This document shows, piece by piece, positions 1 to 6,105 of a stretch of 6,107 nucleotides of DNA. The DNA comes from JBJEQG01 sp051881635 (lineage in GTDB: Bacteria > Bacillota > Clostridia > Oscillospirales > Acutalibacteraceae). How positions within the stretch are numbered: the first letter of the stretch is position 1; every line of letters begins with the position of its first letter. The stretch spans positions 1 to 6,107 of the forward strand of contig JBJEQG010000017.1 in NCBI GenBank assembly GCA_051881635.1. The letters run 5' to 3'. Made by a program: the position numbers and the translations under genes. The notes beneath the pieces were generated by a model. It was not told where the DNA came from. It searched no databases and was given only the letters and a program-made list of their open reading frames with translations.

Positions 1-973
1 CTTCCGCCAATGACGGGTGGTTAACCTTTTCAACCTGTGGGTGGTTTTTGAGGAAGTCAACGACTTTCAAGGCATTCTCAACATGGCGTTCAACACGGAG
101 TGACAATGTTTCCAAACCTTGCAGTAGCAGGAATGAGTTAAACGGAGAAATTGTCGCACCTTGATCTCTCATCAATGTTGTGCGGATTTTGAGAATATAC
201 GCCAAATTACCGCAAGCCTCAGTAAATACAACACCGTGATAAGACGGGTTCGGTTTTGACAAGCCGGGGAATTTATCGTTCTGTGCCCAATCAAAATTAC
301 CGGAATCAATAATAACACCGCCCATAACCGTACCATGACCGCCGATAAATTTTGTGGCGGAATGAACAACAATATCAACACCATGTTCAATGGGGCGGAG
401 CAGATACGGGGTTGCAAAAGTGCTGTCAACGATGAACGGAATACCATGTTTATGGGCAACGGCGGCAATCGCTTCAAGGTCAATAACATTGGAATTAGGG
501 TTGCCGAGTGTTTCGGCATAAAGCAGCTTGGTGTTTTCCTTAATTGCCGCCTCAAAATTTGACGGGTCGGACGGGTCTACAAATGTTGTTTCAATTCCCT
601 GGTCATGCAAGGTATTTGCAAAAAGATTGTAAGTACCGCCGTAAAGATTTGTGGAGGATACGATATGGTCACCCGCCAAAGCGATATTTTGAACTGCGTA
701 AGTAATTGCGGCTGAACCTGATGCGGTAGCCAATGCACCGACACCGCCCTCCAATGCGGCAATTCTTTCTTCAAATACAGATGAAGTCGGGTTCATCAAA
801 CGGGTATAGATATTGCCGCCTTCCGTCAGTCCGAAACGCCCTGCCGCCTGTGCGGAATCCTTAAAAACATAAGAAGTTGTTGCATAAATCGGAACGGCTC
901 TTGCATCTGTTGCCGGGTCGGGATTTTCTTGTCCTGCATGAACCTGTAATGTTTCAAATTTGTATTTACTCAT
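1..973 (-). CDS. metY: O-acetylhomoserine sulfhydrylase, MetY (partial, C-terminus beyond window)
   Basis: This is a PLP enzyme of the Cys/Met-metabolism (gamma-family) group. It converts O-acetylhomoserine plus sulfide to homocysteine, or plus methanethiol to methionine, in the cytoplasm. Translating from the ATG at 973 gives 324 residues (MSKYKFETLQVHAGQ...) up to the window edge. The family is usually about 420-430 residues, so roughly 100 C-terminal residues are missing. Visible family signatures are YTRLMNPTSSVFEERIAALE at about 56-75, ATASGSAAI at 82-90, an ETLGNPNSNV substrate-loop segment at 154-163, DSTFATPYLLRP at 183-194, and the PLP-lysine motif HSATKFIGGHG with K208. The GGHGT and VIIDSGNFDW segments fit MetY better than MetB or MetC. 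An AAAGGA site at 986-991 lies 12 bases before the ATG, slightly far but the only good one. The gene is transcribed alone at its 5' end from a promoter flanked by two operator-like dyads. No frameshift is visible. Confidence 0.95.
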   Translation of the reverse strand, partial: MSKYKFETLQVHAGQENPDPATDARAVPIYATTSYVFKDSAQAAGRFGLTEGGNIYTRLMNPTSSVFEERIAALEGGVGALATASGSAAITYAVQNIALAGDHIVSSTNLYGGTYNLFANTLHDQGIETTFVDPSDPSNFEAAIKENTKLLYAETLGNPNSNVIDLEAIAAVAHKHGIPFIVDSTFATPYLLRPIEHGVDIVVHSATKFIGGHGTVMGGVIIDSGNFDWAQNDKFPGLSKPNPSYHGVVFTEACGNLAYILKIRTTLMRDQGATISPFNSFLLLQGLETLSLRVERHVENALKVVDFLKNHPQVEKVNHPSLAE

Positions 974-1018
974 AGTATATCAATATCCTTTCGTAATATC
1001 AATCATTTTCTTTGTTTG

Positions 1019-1035
1019 CCTATCAATTTAGTAGG
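1019..1035. promoter_or_regulatory. operator-like dyad 2 just downstream of the metY start point
   Basis: The 17-bp interrupted palindrome CCTATCAATTTAGTAGG has the same CCTA/TAGG arms and 9-base centre as the dyad at 1060-1076. It lies immediately after the predicted metY transcription start (about 1037). The two dyad centres (1027 and 1068) are 41 bp apart, close to four helical turns, so two dimers could sit on the same face and trap the promoter between them. The bound regulator is unknown. Confidence 0.6.
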
Positions 1036-1043
1036 TTGACAAG

Positions 1044-1072
1044 ATAATAACACACTTTTCCTACAAAGTCAA
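1044..1072 (-). promoter_or_regulatory. sigma-A promoter of metY
   Basis: On the minus strand TTGACT (1072-1067) and TATTAT (1049-1044) are separated by exactly 17 bases. The predicted transcription start is near 1037, giving a leader of about 63 bases. Upstream, T and A homopolymer runs at 1086-1098 sit about 50-60 bases before the start point, where an UP element would lie. The leader is too short for a SAM riboswitch or T-box, so control is probably at initiation. Confidence 0.8.
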
Positions 1073-1076
1073 TAGG
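1060..1076. promoter_or_regulatory. operator-like dyad 1 over the metY -35
   Basis: The 17-bp interrupted palindrome CCTACAAAGTCAATAGG has CCTA/TAGG arms 9 bases apart and contains the -35 hexamer of metY. On the minus strand it reads CCTATTGACTTTGTAGG. It closely resembles the second dyad at 1019-1035, including the flanks. Rrf2-family regulators such as CymR control sulfur genes in Firmicutes and bind dyads of about this size. Assignment to that family is inference. Confidence 0.65.
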
Positions 1077-1178
1077 TAATTCAGCTTTTTTAAAAAAATC
1101 CCCCCTTTATTTCCATTTCTATTATCAATAACTGCCGATAAGAATTTCCTATAAGGGCTTTTTGCACAAATTTCTCCA

Positions 1179-1207
1179 TTGATTTATTATCCGAAAGCAC
1201 TTATAAT
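1179..1207 (+). promoter_or_regulatory. sigma-A promoter of the acetyltransferase-deaminase operon
   Basis: TTGATT (1179-1184) and a perfect TATAAT (1202-1207) are 17 bases apart. The predicted start is near 1214, leaving a leader of about 48 bases before the ATG at 1262. The promoter faces away from the metY promoter. An AT-only inverted repeat (ATAAAT-CGGC-ATTTAT, 1234-1249) sits just before the ribosome site and is too weak to call as a functional element. Confidence 0.75.
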
Positions 1208-1261
1208 AGAACTAAAAGTAAACACGATATTTGATAAATCGGCATTTATGGGAGAAAAACT

Positions 1262-1711
1262 ATGATAATCAAAAAAGCTGAAAAAGAAGATTTGCAGGAA
1301 ATACTTGATTTACAATATCTTGCATATCAAAGCGAAGCAAAACTTTTGAACAATCCCGATATTCCTCCTCTAAAACAAACTTTGAATGATTTAATAAACG
1401 AATATCAAAAAGGTATTATCTTAAAAATTTCAGATGAAAACAATGCCATTATAGGTTCTGTAAGAGGGTATTGTGACAACGGAACGGTTTATATCGGTAA
1501 ATTGATTGTTCACCCCAAAAAACAGGGACAAGGCATAGGAACAAAACTTCTTCTCGAAATGGAAAAAGAATACCCCAATAAAAGATATGAACTTTTTACC
1601 AGTACGAAAAGCGAAAAAAACATAAAATTGTATGAACGGTTAGGATATAGAATTTTTGCCGAAAAACAAGTTACAAAAGAATTAAGGTTCGTGTACTTGG
1701 AAAAAGTGTGA
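1262..1711 (+). CDS. GNAT-family N-acetyltransferase
   Basis: This 149-residue protein is a single GNAT domain, about the usual length. It would transfer the acetyl group of acetyl-CoA to an amine; the acceptor cannot be read from the sequence. The N-terminal strand/helix MIIKKAEKEDLQEILDLQ is typical of the fold. The beta4 strand and acetyl-CoA pyrophosphate loop are YIGKLIVHPKKQGQGIGTKL at 77-96, with the Q-x-x-G-x-G element as QGQGIG at 88-93. Motif B is NIKLYERLGYRIF at 120-132, where the YERLGY tyrosine is the family's common general acid. GGGAG at 1250-1254 lies 7 bases before the ATG, which fixes the start. It is the first gene of a two-gene operon with the deaminase 34 bases downstream. 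It is markedly AT-rich (about 30% GC in the line 1561-1620) compared with metY, which could reflect a different origin. Substrate-specific resistance or protein-acetylating roles are possible but unsupported. Confidence 0.88.
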   Translation: MIIKKAEKEDLQEILDLQYLAYQSEAKLLNNPDIPPLKQTLNDLINEYQKGIILKISDENNAIIGSVRGYCDNGTVYIGKLIVHPKKQGQGIGTKLLLEMEKEYPNKRYELFTSTKSEKNIKLYERLGYRIFAEKQVTKELRFVYLEKV

Positions 1712-1745
1712 AATCCCCTATTTTAAAATAAAGGAGCTTTTTAAA

Positions 1746-2234
1746 ATGACAAGAACAGACAAGACAAACTATTATCTCGATATTGCGGAAACCGTATTGG
1801 AGCGTGGCACTTGCCTCAGAAGAAATTTCGGGGCAATTATCGTTAAGAACGACCAGATTATTTCAACAGGTTATGTTGGAGCCCCAAGAGGACGCAAAAA
1901 CTGTATTGATATGGGTGTTTGTGTGCGTGAAACACTACAAGTCCCTCGTGGGGAACGCTATGAACTTTGCCGCTCCGTTCACGCTGAGGCAAACGCCATT
2001 ATCCATGCCTCACGCAACGATATGATTGGAGCAACTTTATATTTGGTTGGCAAAGACGCTAAAACAAACGCCTATGTGGAAAATGCCTCAGCCTGTTCCA
2101 TGTGCAAGCGTATGATTATCAATGCCGGAATTGAAAAGGTTATTATCCGCAACACGAAAGATACATATACGATTGTCGATGTCAACGATTGGATTTTGAA
2201 TGACGAGTCCATTAACGGTATTCGGGGTTATTAA
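1746..2234 (+). CDS. zinc-dependent dCMP deaminase-family protein (ComEB-like)
   Basis: This 162-residue cytoplasmic protein belongs to the cytidine/deoxycytidylate deaminase superfamily. dCMP deaminases convert dCMP to dUMP, feeding dTMP synthesis. The catalytic zinc motif is HAEANAI (H79, proton-shuttling E81), paired with ACSMCKRMI (C117 and C120). An insertion with further cysteines and arginines (C23, C53, C59, C75; VGAPRGRKNCIDMGVCVR) precedes the catalytic histidine, as in dCMP deaminases that bind nucleotide phosphate and sometimes a second metal. The usual proline before CxxC is alanine here (A116), a mild departure. AAGGAG at 1731-1736, 9 bases before the ATG, supports the start. 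The gene follows the acetyltransferase gene by 34 bases with no terminator between, and a hairpin terminator follows it, so the two are probably cotranscribed. Activity on another deaminated nucleotide or base is possible; dCMP is the best family guess. Confidence 0.88.
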   Translation: MTRTDKTNYYLDIAETVLERGTCLRRNFGAIIVKNDQIISTGYVGAPRGRKNCIDMGVCVRETLQVPRGERYELCRSVHAEANAIIHASRNDMIGATLYLVGKDAKTNAYVENASACSMCKRMIINAGIEKVIIRNTKDTYTIVDVNDWILNDESINGIRGY

Positions 2235-2254
2235 AAACAATCGGACAAAAAACA

Positions 2255-2298
2255 AACGCCGACAGATTTCTTAAATTCTGTCGGCGTTCTGTTATAAT
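2255..2298 (+). terminator. intrinsic terminator of the acetyltransferase-deaminase operon
   Basis: A perfect 12-bp stem (AACGCCGACAGA at 2255-2266 with TCTGTCGGCGTT at 2277-2288) encloses a 10-base loop. It is followed by U-rich but interrupted sequence (CTGTTATAATTTTAT). The stem lies 21 bases after the deaminase stop codon. The imperfect U tract may make it leaky. Confidence 0.8.
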
Positions 2299-2341
2299 TT
2301 TATATTAAATGGAAAAATACGGAGTACAACCGCATTTATGA

Positions 2342-2370
2342 TTGAAATTTTATCCACAAACATTTATAAT
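2342..2370 (+). promoter_or_regulatory. sigma-A promoter of the HD-GYP gene
   Basis: TTGAAA (2342-2347) and a perfect TATAAT (2365-2370) are 17 bases apart. The predicted start is near 2377, which gives a leader of about 32 bases before the TTG at 2409. The promoter overlaps the upstream TTG at 2370, ruling that codon out as the start on a transcript from here. A DnaA-box sequence lies within the spacer. Confidence 0.78.
2350..2358 (+). promoter_or_regulatory. DnaA-box sequence inside the HD-GYP promoter spacer
   Basis: TTATCCACA is a perfect match to the DnaA-box consensus TTATNCACA. It sits between the -35 and -10 of the HD-GYP promoter. It is isolated, with no cluster of boxes or AT-rich unwinding region, so it is not an origin. 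If bound it would control transcription. A chance match in a window this size is possible, at roughly one in five. Confidence 0.4.
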
Positions 2371-2390
2371 TGATTTATGGAAGTTTTGTA

Positions 2391-2397
2391 AAAGGAG
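2391..2397 (+). promoter_or_regulatory. ribosome binding site deciding the HD-GYP start
   Basis: AAAGGAG is the only strong ribosome site near the start of this gene and lies 11 bases before the in-frame TTG at 2409. The ATG at 2398 abuts the site with no spacing and opens only a four-codon frame (ending TGA 2410-2412), so it is not a plausible gene start. Confidence 0.65.
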
Positions 2398-2408
2398 ATG
2401 CTGCCCCT

Positions 2409-4160
2409 TTGAATGTTCTTTTTTTGTATTTTGCGGCTTTGATTATATCTTTGCTGCTTATTCCATTTTTTGTCAAAATTGCTGAACGCCAAAAATTTAC
2501 CTATTACCCCCTTATGTCTTTCTTTATTGCGATTGCCAATTTAGGCTATACCATGATAGCCGTATCCGACTCCATGAGAATGGCTCTTATGGCAAATACA
2601 CTAACCTATTTGGGCGGTATATTCCTGCCAATATTTTTTTTCTTTGAGCTTTCCAAAACATACAAAATCCGTCTGCCTAATGTGCTGAAATACTTTCTTT
2701 TCTTTTTGAACTGTGCCGTTGTCGCTTTGAGTATGCTTTATCCCCGTTCAACTTTATTTCATAAATCCGTTACCCTTAACATACAGGACGGTGTTTCCAC
2801 ATTAACTTCGGAAAAAGGTCCGCTTTATTATGTTTTTACCACTGTCTGTATTTTCTATATTATTTTAATAAGTGTTTGCATTATTCATGCTTTCCATTTG
2901 CCCAAAAGCTATTCATATAAAAACACAAGGATTTTATTCGCTATCCTTGTGATTATGAGTCTTAGTTTTATTTTCAAAAGTTTTCTGCAAAACTTCTTTA
3001 TTCCGCTGCTCTATGATGTTTGTGAAGTCTTGCTTTTAATACTTATGAAAAGGCTGAGTTTTCACGATGTTTCAAACAGTATCGTCCATTCCATTGACGA
3101 TGAGGACGAACATGGCTATATCATGTTTGACCTTAAAATGAACTACATTGGAAGTAATGCAACCGCACAAAGATTTTTCCCTGAACTGAACTCTCTGAAA
3201 ATCGACCGACCTGTTAAAATGAATTTAACTCCAAACAGCGAATTGCAAAATATGCAGAATTATATTTATATAAATTTAATTCAGCCCATTTTGAAATTTA
3301 AATCCTCCAAAACACAGAACACAGTTTATGTTTCCAAAAAAAATCTGGAAATCAAATGCGTTATGCGTTACATCTGTCACGGTGCAAAAAACAAAAAAAT
3401 CGGCTATATGATTGAACTCTTTGACGATACAATCCAACAGGAATATATTATGTTGATGTCGGGTTATAACGATATATTGAAAAAAGAGGTTGACCGACAG
3501 GTTAATCATATCCGTGATATGCAGAACAAAATGATTTTGGGTATTGCCGACCTGATTGAAAACCGTGACAACAGTACGGGTGGCCATGTTAAACGCACAA
3601 GCGGCTGTATTGCCATTTTTGTAGAGGAACTCAAAAAGGAAAAGGAACACTATCATTTGACAGATGAACTTTGTGACAATATCGTCAAGGCTGCCCCTTT
3701 GCATGACTTGGGAAAAATTGCCGTTGAGGACAGTATTCTGAAAAAGCCCGGACGATTTACAAAAGAGGAATTTGAACAGATGAAAAACCATGCCAAAAAG
3801 GGTGCGGAAATTGTGGGGCGTGTTTTGAGTGATATTGAGGATCATACTTTTGTTGCTGTGGCTCAAAACATCGCACACTATCACCATGAAAAATGGAATG
3901 GAGAAGGCTATCCTGAGGGACTTTCAAAAACGGATATTCCGATTGAAGCCCGCATTATGGCGTTGGCAGATGTTTTTGACGCATTGGTCAGCAGCCGTTG
4001 TTACAAGGGCGGTATGGTCTTTGATGACGCTTTTGGCATTATTGAAAATTCACTTGACACACACTTTGACCCCGAACTTGGACAGGCGTTTTTGCGTTGC
4101 CGTCCCCAAATTGAAATTTATTACAGAACTCTGAATACCACCAGCCAAAAATACAGTTAA
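2409..4160 (+). CDS. 7TM-PAS-HD-GYP receptor, probable cyclic-di-GMP phosphodiesterase
   Basis: HD-GYP proteins hydrolyse cyclic-di-GMP; this one is membrane-bound and should link an outside or membrane signal to that activity. The TTG at 2409 gives 583 residues. AAAGGAG at 2391-2397 lies 11 bases before it, and an upstream in-frame TTG at 2370 falls inside the promoter. Residues about 2-215 hold seven hydrophobic segments resembling the 7TM sensor of histidine kinases (HisKA_7TM-like). Residues 235-339 look PAS-like, starting YIMFDLKMNYIGSNATAQRF and ending GYMIELFDDT. A coiled coil (about 342-372) leads to the HD-GYP domain (about 372-564). Its metal ligands and signatures look intact: ENRD 384-387, H393 in GGHVKR, HD at 432-433 in LHDLGKI, H461, HH at 492-493, GEGYP ending at 502, ADVFDAL with D521, and HFDPEL 552-557. 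The gene has its own promoter and ends at a shared terminator. The ligand sensed is unknown. Confidence 0.9.
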   Translation: MNVLFLYFAALIISLLLIPFFVKIAERQKFTYYPLMSFFIAIANLGYTMIAVSDSMRMALMANTLTYLGGIFLPIFFFFELSKTYKIRLPNVLKYFLFFLNCAVVALSMLYPRSTLFHKSVTLNIQDGVSTLTSEKGPLYYVFTTVCIFYIILISVCIIHAFHLPKSYSYKNTRILFAILVIMSLSFIFKSFLQNFFIPLLYDVCEVLLLILMKRLSFHDVSNSIVHSIDDEDEHGYIMFDLKMNYIGSNATAQRFFPELNSLKIDRPVKMNLTPNSELQNMQNYIYINLIQPILKFKSSKTQNTVYVSKKNLEIKCVMRYICHGAKNKKIGYMIELFDDTIQQEYIMLMSGYNDILKKEVDRQVNHIRDMQNKMILGIADLIENRDNSTGGHVKRTSGCIAIFVEELKKEKEHYHLTDELCDNIVKAAPLHDLGKIAVEDSILKKPGRFTKEEFEQMKNHAKKGAEIVGRVLSDIEDHTFVAVAQNIAHYHHEKWNGEGYPEGLSKTDIPIEARIMALADVFDALVSSRCYKGGMVFDDAFGIIENSLDTHFDPELGQAFLRCRPQIEIYYRTLNTTSQKYS

Positions 4161-4171
4161 ATATCAACAAC

Positions 4172-4209
4172 AAAAAGAGGAAACCATATTTTATCGGTTT
4201 CCTCTTTTT
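4172..4209. terminator. bidirectional terminator between convergent HD-GYP gene and tail operon
   Basis: A perfect 14-bp stem (AAAAAGAGGAAACC at 4172-4185 with GGTTTCCTCTTTTT at 4196-4209) has a 10-base loop. Each strand has A-tract/stem/U-tract form, so it can stop transcription in both directions. It lies 11 bases after the HD-GYP stop and 2 bases after the stop of the converging DUF2313 gene. Confidence 0.92.
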
Positions 4210-4211
4210 CT

Positions 4212-4691
4212 TTATGGATTTGTCCATTCAACCGTTAAAGTTACCATAGGCGGAAAAACGGTCTTAATCTTTTCAAATGCCTTTTTCTTTTGTATTGCGG
4301 TTAAATTCGGTGTTGAACAGCGAAACAATACCGTTTTTCCGCCGTTTCCGAAAACAAAACTGCCGTCATAACCGTATGAACGAATATAATTCATAATATC
4401 TTCATAGGTGTAGGATTCATTTCCGACTGCCTGTCGCAATAAAATCATTTCCCGATTTTCGCTGTCGGTATGTTCCTCACGCTTGATTCCGCAAACCTGA
4501 CACCAAAAATCCAATCCTCTCCCCTCAGCACTCTCAACAAAACATTCCCGCTCAATTTCTTCCAAAATATCATAAACGCTTTGCAGAACAGTGGCATAAG
4601 CCGAAATTTCACCGTAAACCCTTGTTGTATCTTCAAGCCGATACAGCTTTGTTCTTTCCATTTTTTCCGTCAAAGACTGCAACGCCGTCAT
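4212..4691 (-). CDS. DUF2313 (XkdU/YmfQ-like) phage tail protein
   Basis: This 159-residue protein resembles the DUF2313 family, found directly after baseplate J in Mu-, PBSX- and related contractile tails, where it is thought to help complete the baseplate or join fibres to it. The family-like parts are the N-terminal helical region (MTALQSLTEKMERTKLYRLE), a long central helix, the SAEGRGLDFWCQVCGIKRE segment at 54-72 (aeG-x-gLd-x-W-x-x-x-x-Gl-x-R pattern), and the C-terminal IKTVFPPMVTLTVEW at 142-156, comparable to the family's closing 'P-x-x-V-x-v' strand. GGAGGG (4702-4697) lies 5 bases before the ATG, which is 1 base after the stop of the baseplate J gene, so the two are translationally coupled. 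Two cysteines at 64 and 67 form a CxxC whose meaning is unclear. It is the last gene of the operon: the bidirectional terminator follows at once, with no tail-fibre gene after it. Confidence 0.8.
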   Translation of the reverse strand: MTALQSLTEKMERTKLYRLEDTTRVYGEISAYATVLQSVYDILEEIERECFVESAEGRGLDFWCQVCGIKREEHTDSENREMILLRQAVGNESYTYEDIMNYIRSYGYDGSFVFGNGGKTVLFRCSTPNLTAIQKKKAFEKIKTVFPPMVTLTVEWTNP

Positions 4692-4692
4692 A

Positions 4693-5757
4693 TTATCCCT
4701 CCGTTACCGTTACGGTCAGATTTGAACAAACCACCAACTGATTATACGATATTTCTTTATCGCTCATGCCCTCACCAAAGGCATAGTTTGCCACGCCTTC
4801 GGTATGAAACACACAGTCACCTATTTTTGAAAGTTTCACGCTCTCTCCAACCGAAAGTTCCCTGAAATATGCCTGTATGGCATTTTCCACAGCCGCTTTT
4901 ACGGTATCGGCTGTATAACCCCTTTGTGCCGTAACGGAAATTTCAACCGCCATATCACTTAATGTACAGTTTTCCACCCAAACCGATACGGAAACGGGAG
5001 CTTTTTCCTCCATAGCCGTCCGAACCGCCTGATATGTCGTATTTGAACAGATATTTCCCTGTCCCGCAATAACAACCGCCAAATTGTAGGTTTCATCGTT
5101 TAAGGCATGAACCGATACCGAATAAACACCCTCATTTTCTAACGCTATGGCTCTATAATAGGTTTCATTCAGTCCGTTTGACGGTGTTTGACAACGGGCG
5201 GTTATACGGTTTCTTAAACTTTCGTCACTTTCAGCGTCTGCACCGCCCCAAAAGCCCGATGTACTGCGAACACTCATCAGCACTGAAAAATAAGTGACAA
5301 CCGTATTGACACCGCCTGACGGAATATTATATGCCGCTCCGCCGTTTTCCGACTCCGCCATGACCTGAACCATTAAAGAACCGGACGGAATTATTCCCTC
5401 CGCCATAGTGACATATCTAAGTTTGCCGTCACTTGTGGCACAAATTGTTCCTTTCGGCACAATGAAATCATAATTCAGCGTATAGGGCAAACTGAAAGCC
5501 AAACGCCCCACAGCTTTTTCCGCCGCCAAACGGCTGATACCATGTTCAGCGGCATGGTGGTCAAGAGCCGCACCGCTTGCCGTGTCAAAAAACATTCCTT
5601 TCCTTAAAAAATCCGCATACGATAAAAGCGAAAAAACTTCGTCTGCTAAAATACTCATGCGAATATCCAAATCCGAATACGCCCGAACTGCCTCACCCGT
5701 ACATTCCTCATACTTTTCTTTCATACGCTGTAAAATGCTTTCATAAGTCTGCTCCAT
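4693..5757 (-). CDS. baseplate J / gp47-like protein (XkdT-like)
   Basis: This 354-residue protein is a baseplate wedge component of contractile phage tails (P2 gpJ, T4 gp6, Mu gp47, PBSX XkdT type); the length is normal. The N-terminus (MEQTYESILQRMKEKYEE) and LDIRMSILADEVFSLLSYAD at 30-49 match the start of the family. The segment FIVPKGTICAT at 98-108 followed by AESENGGAAYNIPSGGV at 134-150 is the typical 'G-x-x-v...gG-x-x-yNv-x-ag' stretch. The family hallmark GGADAESDESLRNRI lies at 171-185. The C-terminus carries a beta-rich arm (EISVTAQRGYTADTVKAAVENAIQAYF, 272-298). The ATG directly abuts the stop of the gp25-like gene (TAAATG), and a weak GAGG-like site lies within that gene's end, so translation is probably coupled. 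The protein should dock on the gp25-like product to form the wedge. Confidence 0.93.
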   Translation of the reverse strand: MEQTYESILQRMKEKYEECTGEAVRAYSDLDIRMSILADEVFSLLSYADFLRKGMFFDTASGAALDHHAAEHGISRLAAEKAVGRLAFSLPYTLNYDFIVPKGTICATSDGKLRYVTMAEGIIPSGSLMVQVMAESENGGAAYNIPSGGVNTVVTYFSVLMSVRSTSGFWGGADAESDESLRNRITARCQTPSNGLNETYYRAIALENEGVYSVSVHALNDETYNLAVVIAGQGNICSNTTYQAVRTAMEEKAPVSVSVWVENCTLSDMAVEISVTAQRGYTADTVKAAVENAIQAYFRELSVGESVKLSKIGDCVFHTEGVANYAFGEGMSDKEISYNQLVVCSNLTVTVTEG

Positions 5758-6090
5758 TTATTCCGCCTCACTCTCAAATGTTATATCAATGGTTTCTTCC
5801 TGACCGCCTGTTTCAAGTTTTATATGTACCGTTGTATCATCAGCACTGACGGCTTTTATATCCGTATCAAATTTTTCCGTCACCCTCAAAACCTCTTTCC
5901 AAAGGGTATTTTCATCTGCCCCCTGCATTGTACGCAATCGACTGCCCATTGACGGTCGGGCTAAAATTGTTCCCAACGGCAAGTCCAATGCCAAACGCAT
6001 ACCTTGCACCAATGCTTCTCTGCCGTTGATTTCAACACTTTGTCCGTAAATATCAACCGCAAAATCCCCGTTTTCTATTTTCATGTCCAT
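5758..6090 (-). CDS. gp25-like baseplate wedge protein (GPW/gp25 family)
   Basis: This 110-residue protein fits the small gp25-like wedge subunit that sits at the sheath-baseplate junction of contractile tails and starts sheath polymerisation. The key segment is GREALVQGMRLALDLPLGTILARPSMGSRL at about 23-52. It is comparable to the family's pattern of a long helix, 'pGer', then 'P-x-fGs-x-l'. The protein ends in a beta hairpin (DDTTVHIKLETGGQEETIDITF) and an acidic tail. GGGAGG (6105-6100) lies 9 bases before the ATG at 6090; a second in-frame ATG at 6084 is less well placed. Its position immediately before baseplate J is the standard order. A DUF2634/XkdS assignment is the main alternative, since that family fills the same slot in PBSX, but the motif fits gp25 better. 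Confidence 0.8.
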   Translation of the reverse strand: MDMKIENGDFAVDIYGQSVEINGREALVQGMRLALDLPLGTILARPSMGSRLRTMQGADENTLWKEVLRVTEKFDTDIKAVSADDTTVHIKLETGGQEETIDITFESEAE

Positions 6091-6099
6091 AGGCTTAAA

Positions 6100-6105
6100 C
6101 CTCCC
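6100..6105 (-). promoter_or_regulatory. ribosome binding site of the gp25-like gene
   Basis: On the minus strand this reads GGGAGG, 9 bases before the ATG at 6090. No promoter fits in the remaining two bases of the window, so the operon continues upstream past the right edge. Confidence 0.75.

Noticed and set aside
172..555. Open frame of 127 codons on the minus strand overlapping metY
   Set aside because: It is in another frame of the same strand as metY, whose frame gives the full conserved PLP-enzyme sequence.
978..1026. Three TATCAA repeats in the metY leader
   Set aside because: They are short AT-rich words with uneven spacing (19 and 24 bases), and one is part of the operator dyad; this is not beyond chance.
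974..1037. Possible SAM riboswitch or T-box in the metY leader
   Set aside because: Only about 63 bases lie between the predicted start point and the ATG, with no stable stems and no terminator hairpin.
1133..1244. 7-bp inverted repeat TGCCGAT / ATCGGCA spanning the GNAT promoter
   Set aside because: A 7-bp match about 98 bases apart is expected by chance in a gap this size, and the left arm lies upstream of the predicted transcript.
2290..2298. Extended -10 like TGTTATAAT within the terminator tail
   Set aside because: No -35 is placed at a fitting distance, and a much better promoter for the HD-GYP gene lies at 2342-2370.
3276..3887. 203-codon open frame on the minus strand opposite the HD-GYP gene
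   Set aside because: It is antisense to a clearly coding HD-GYP domain, has no recognisable domain, and looks like a reverse-frame shadow.
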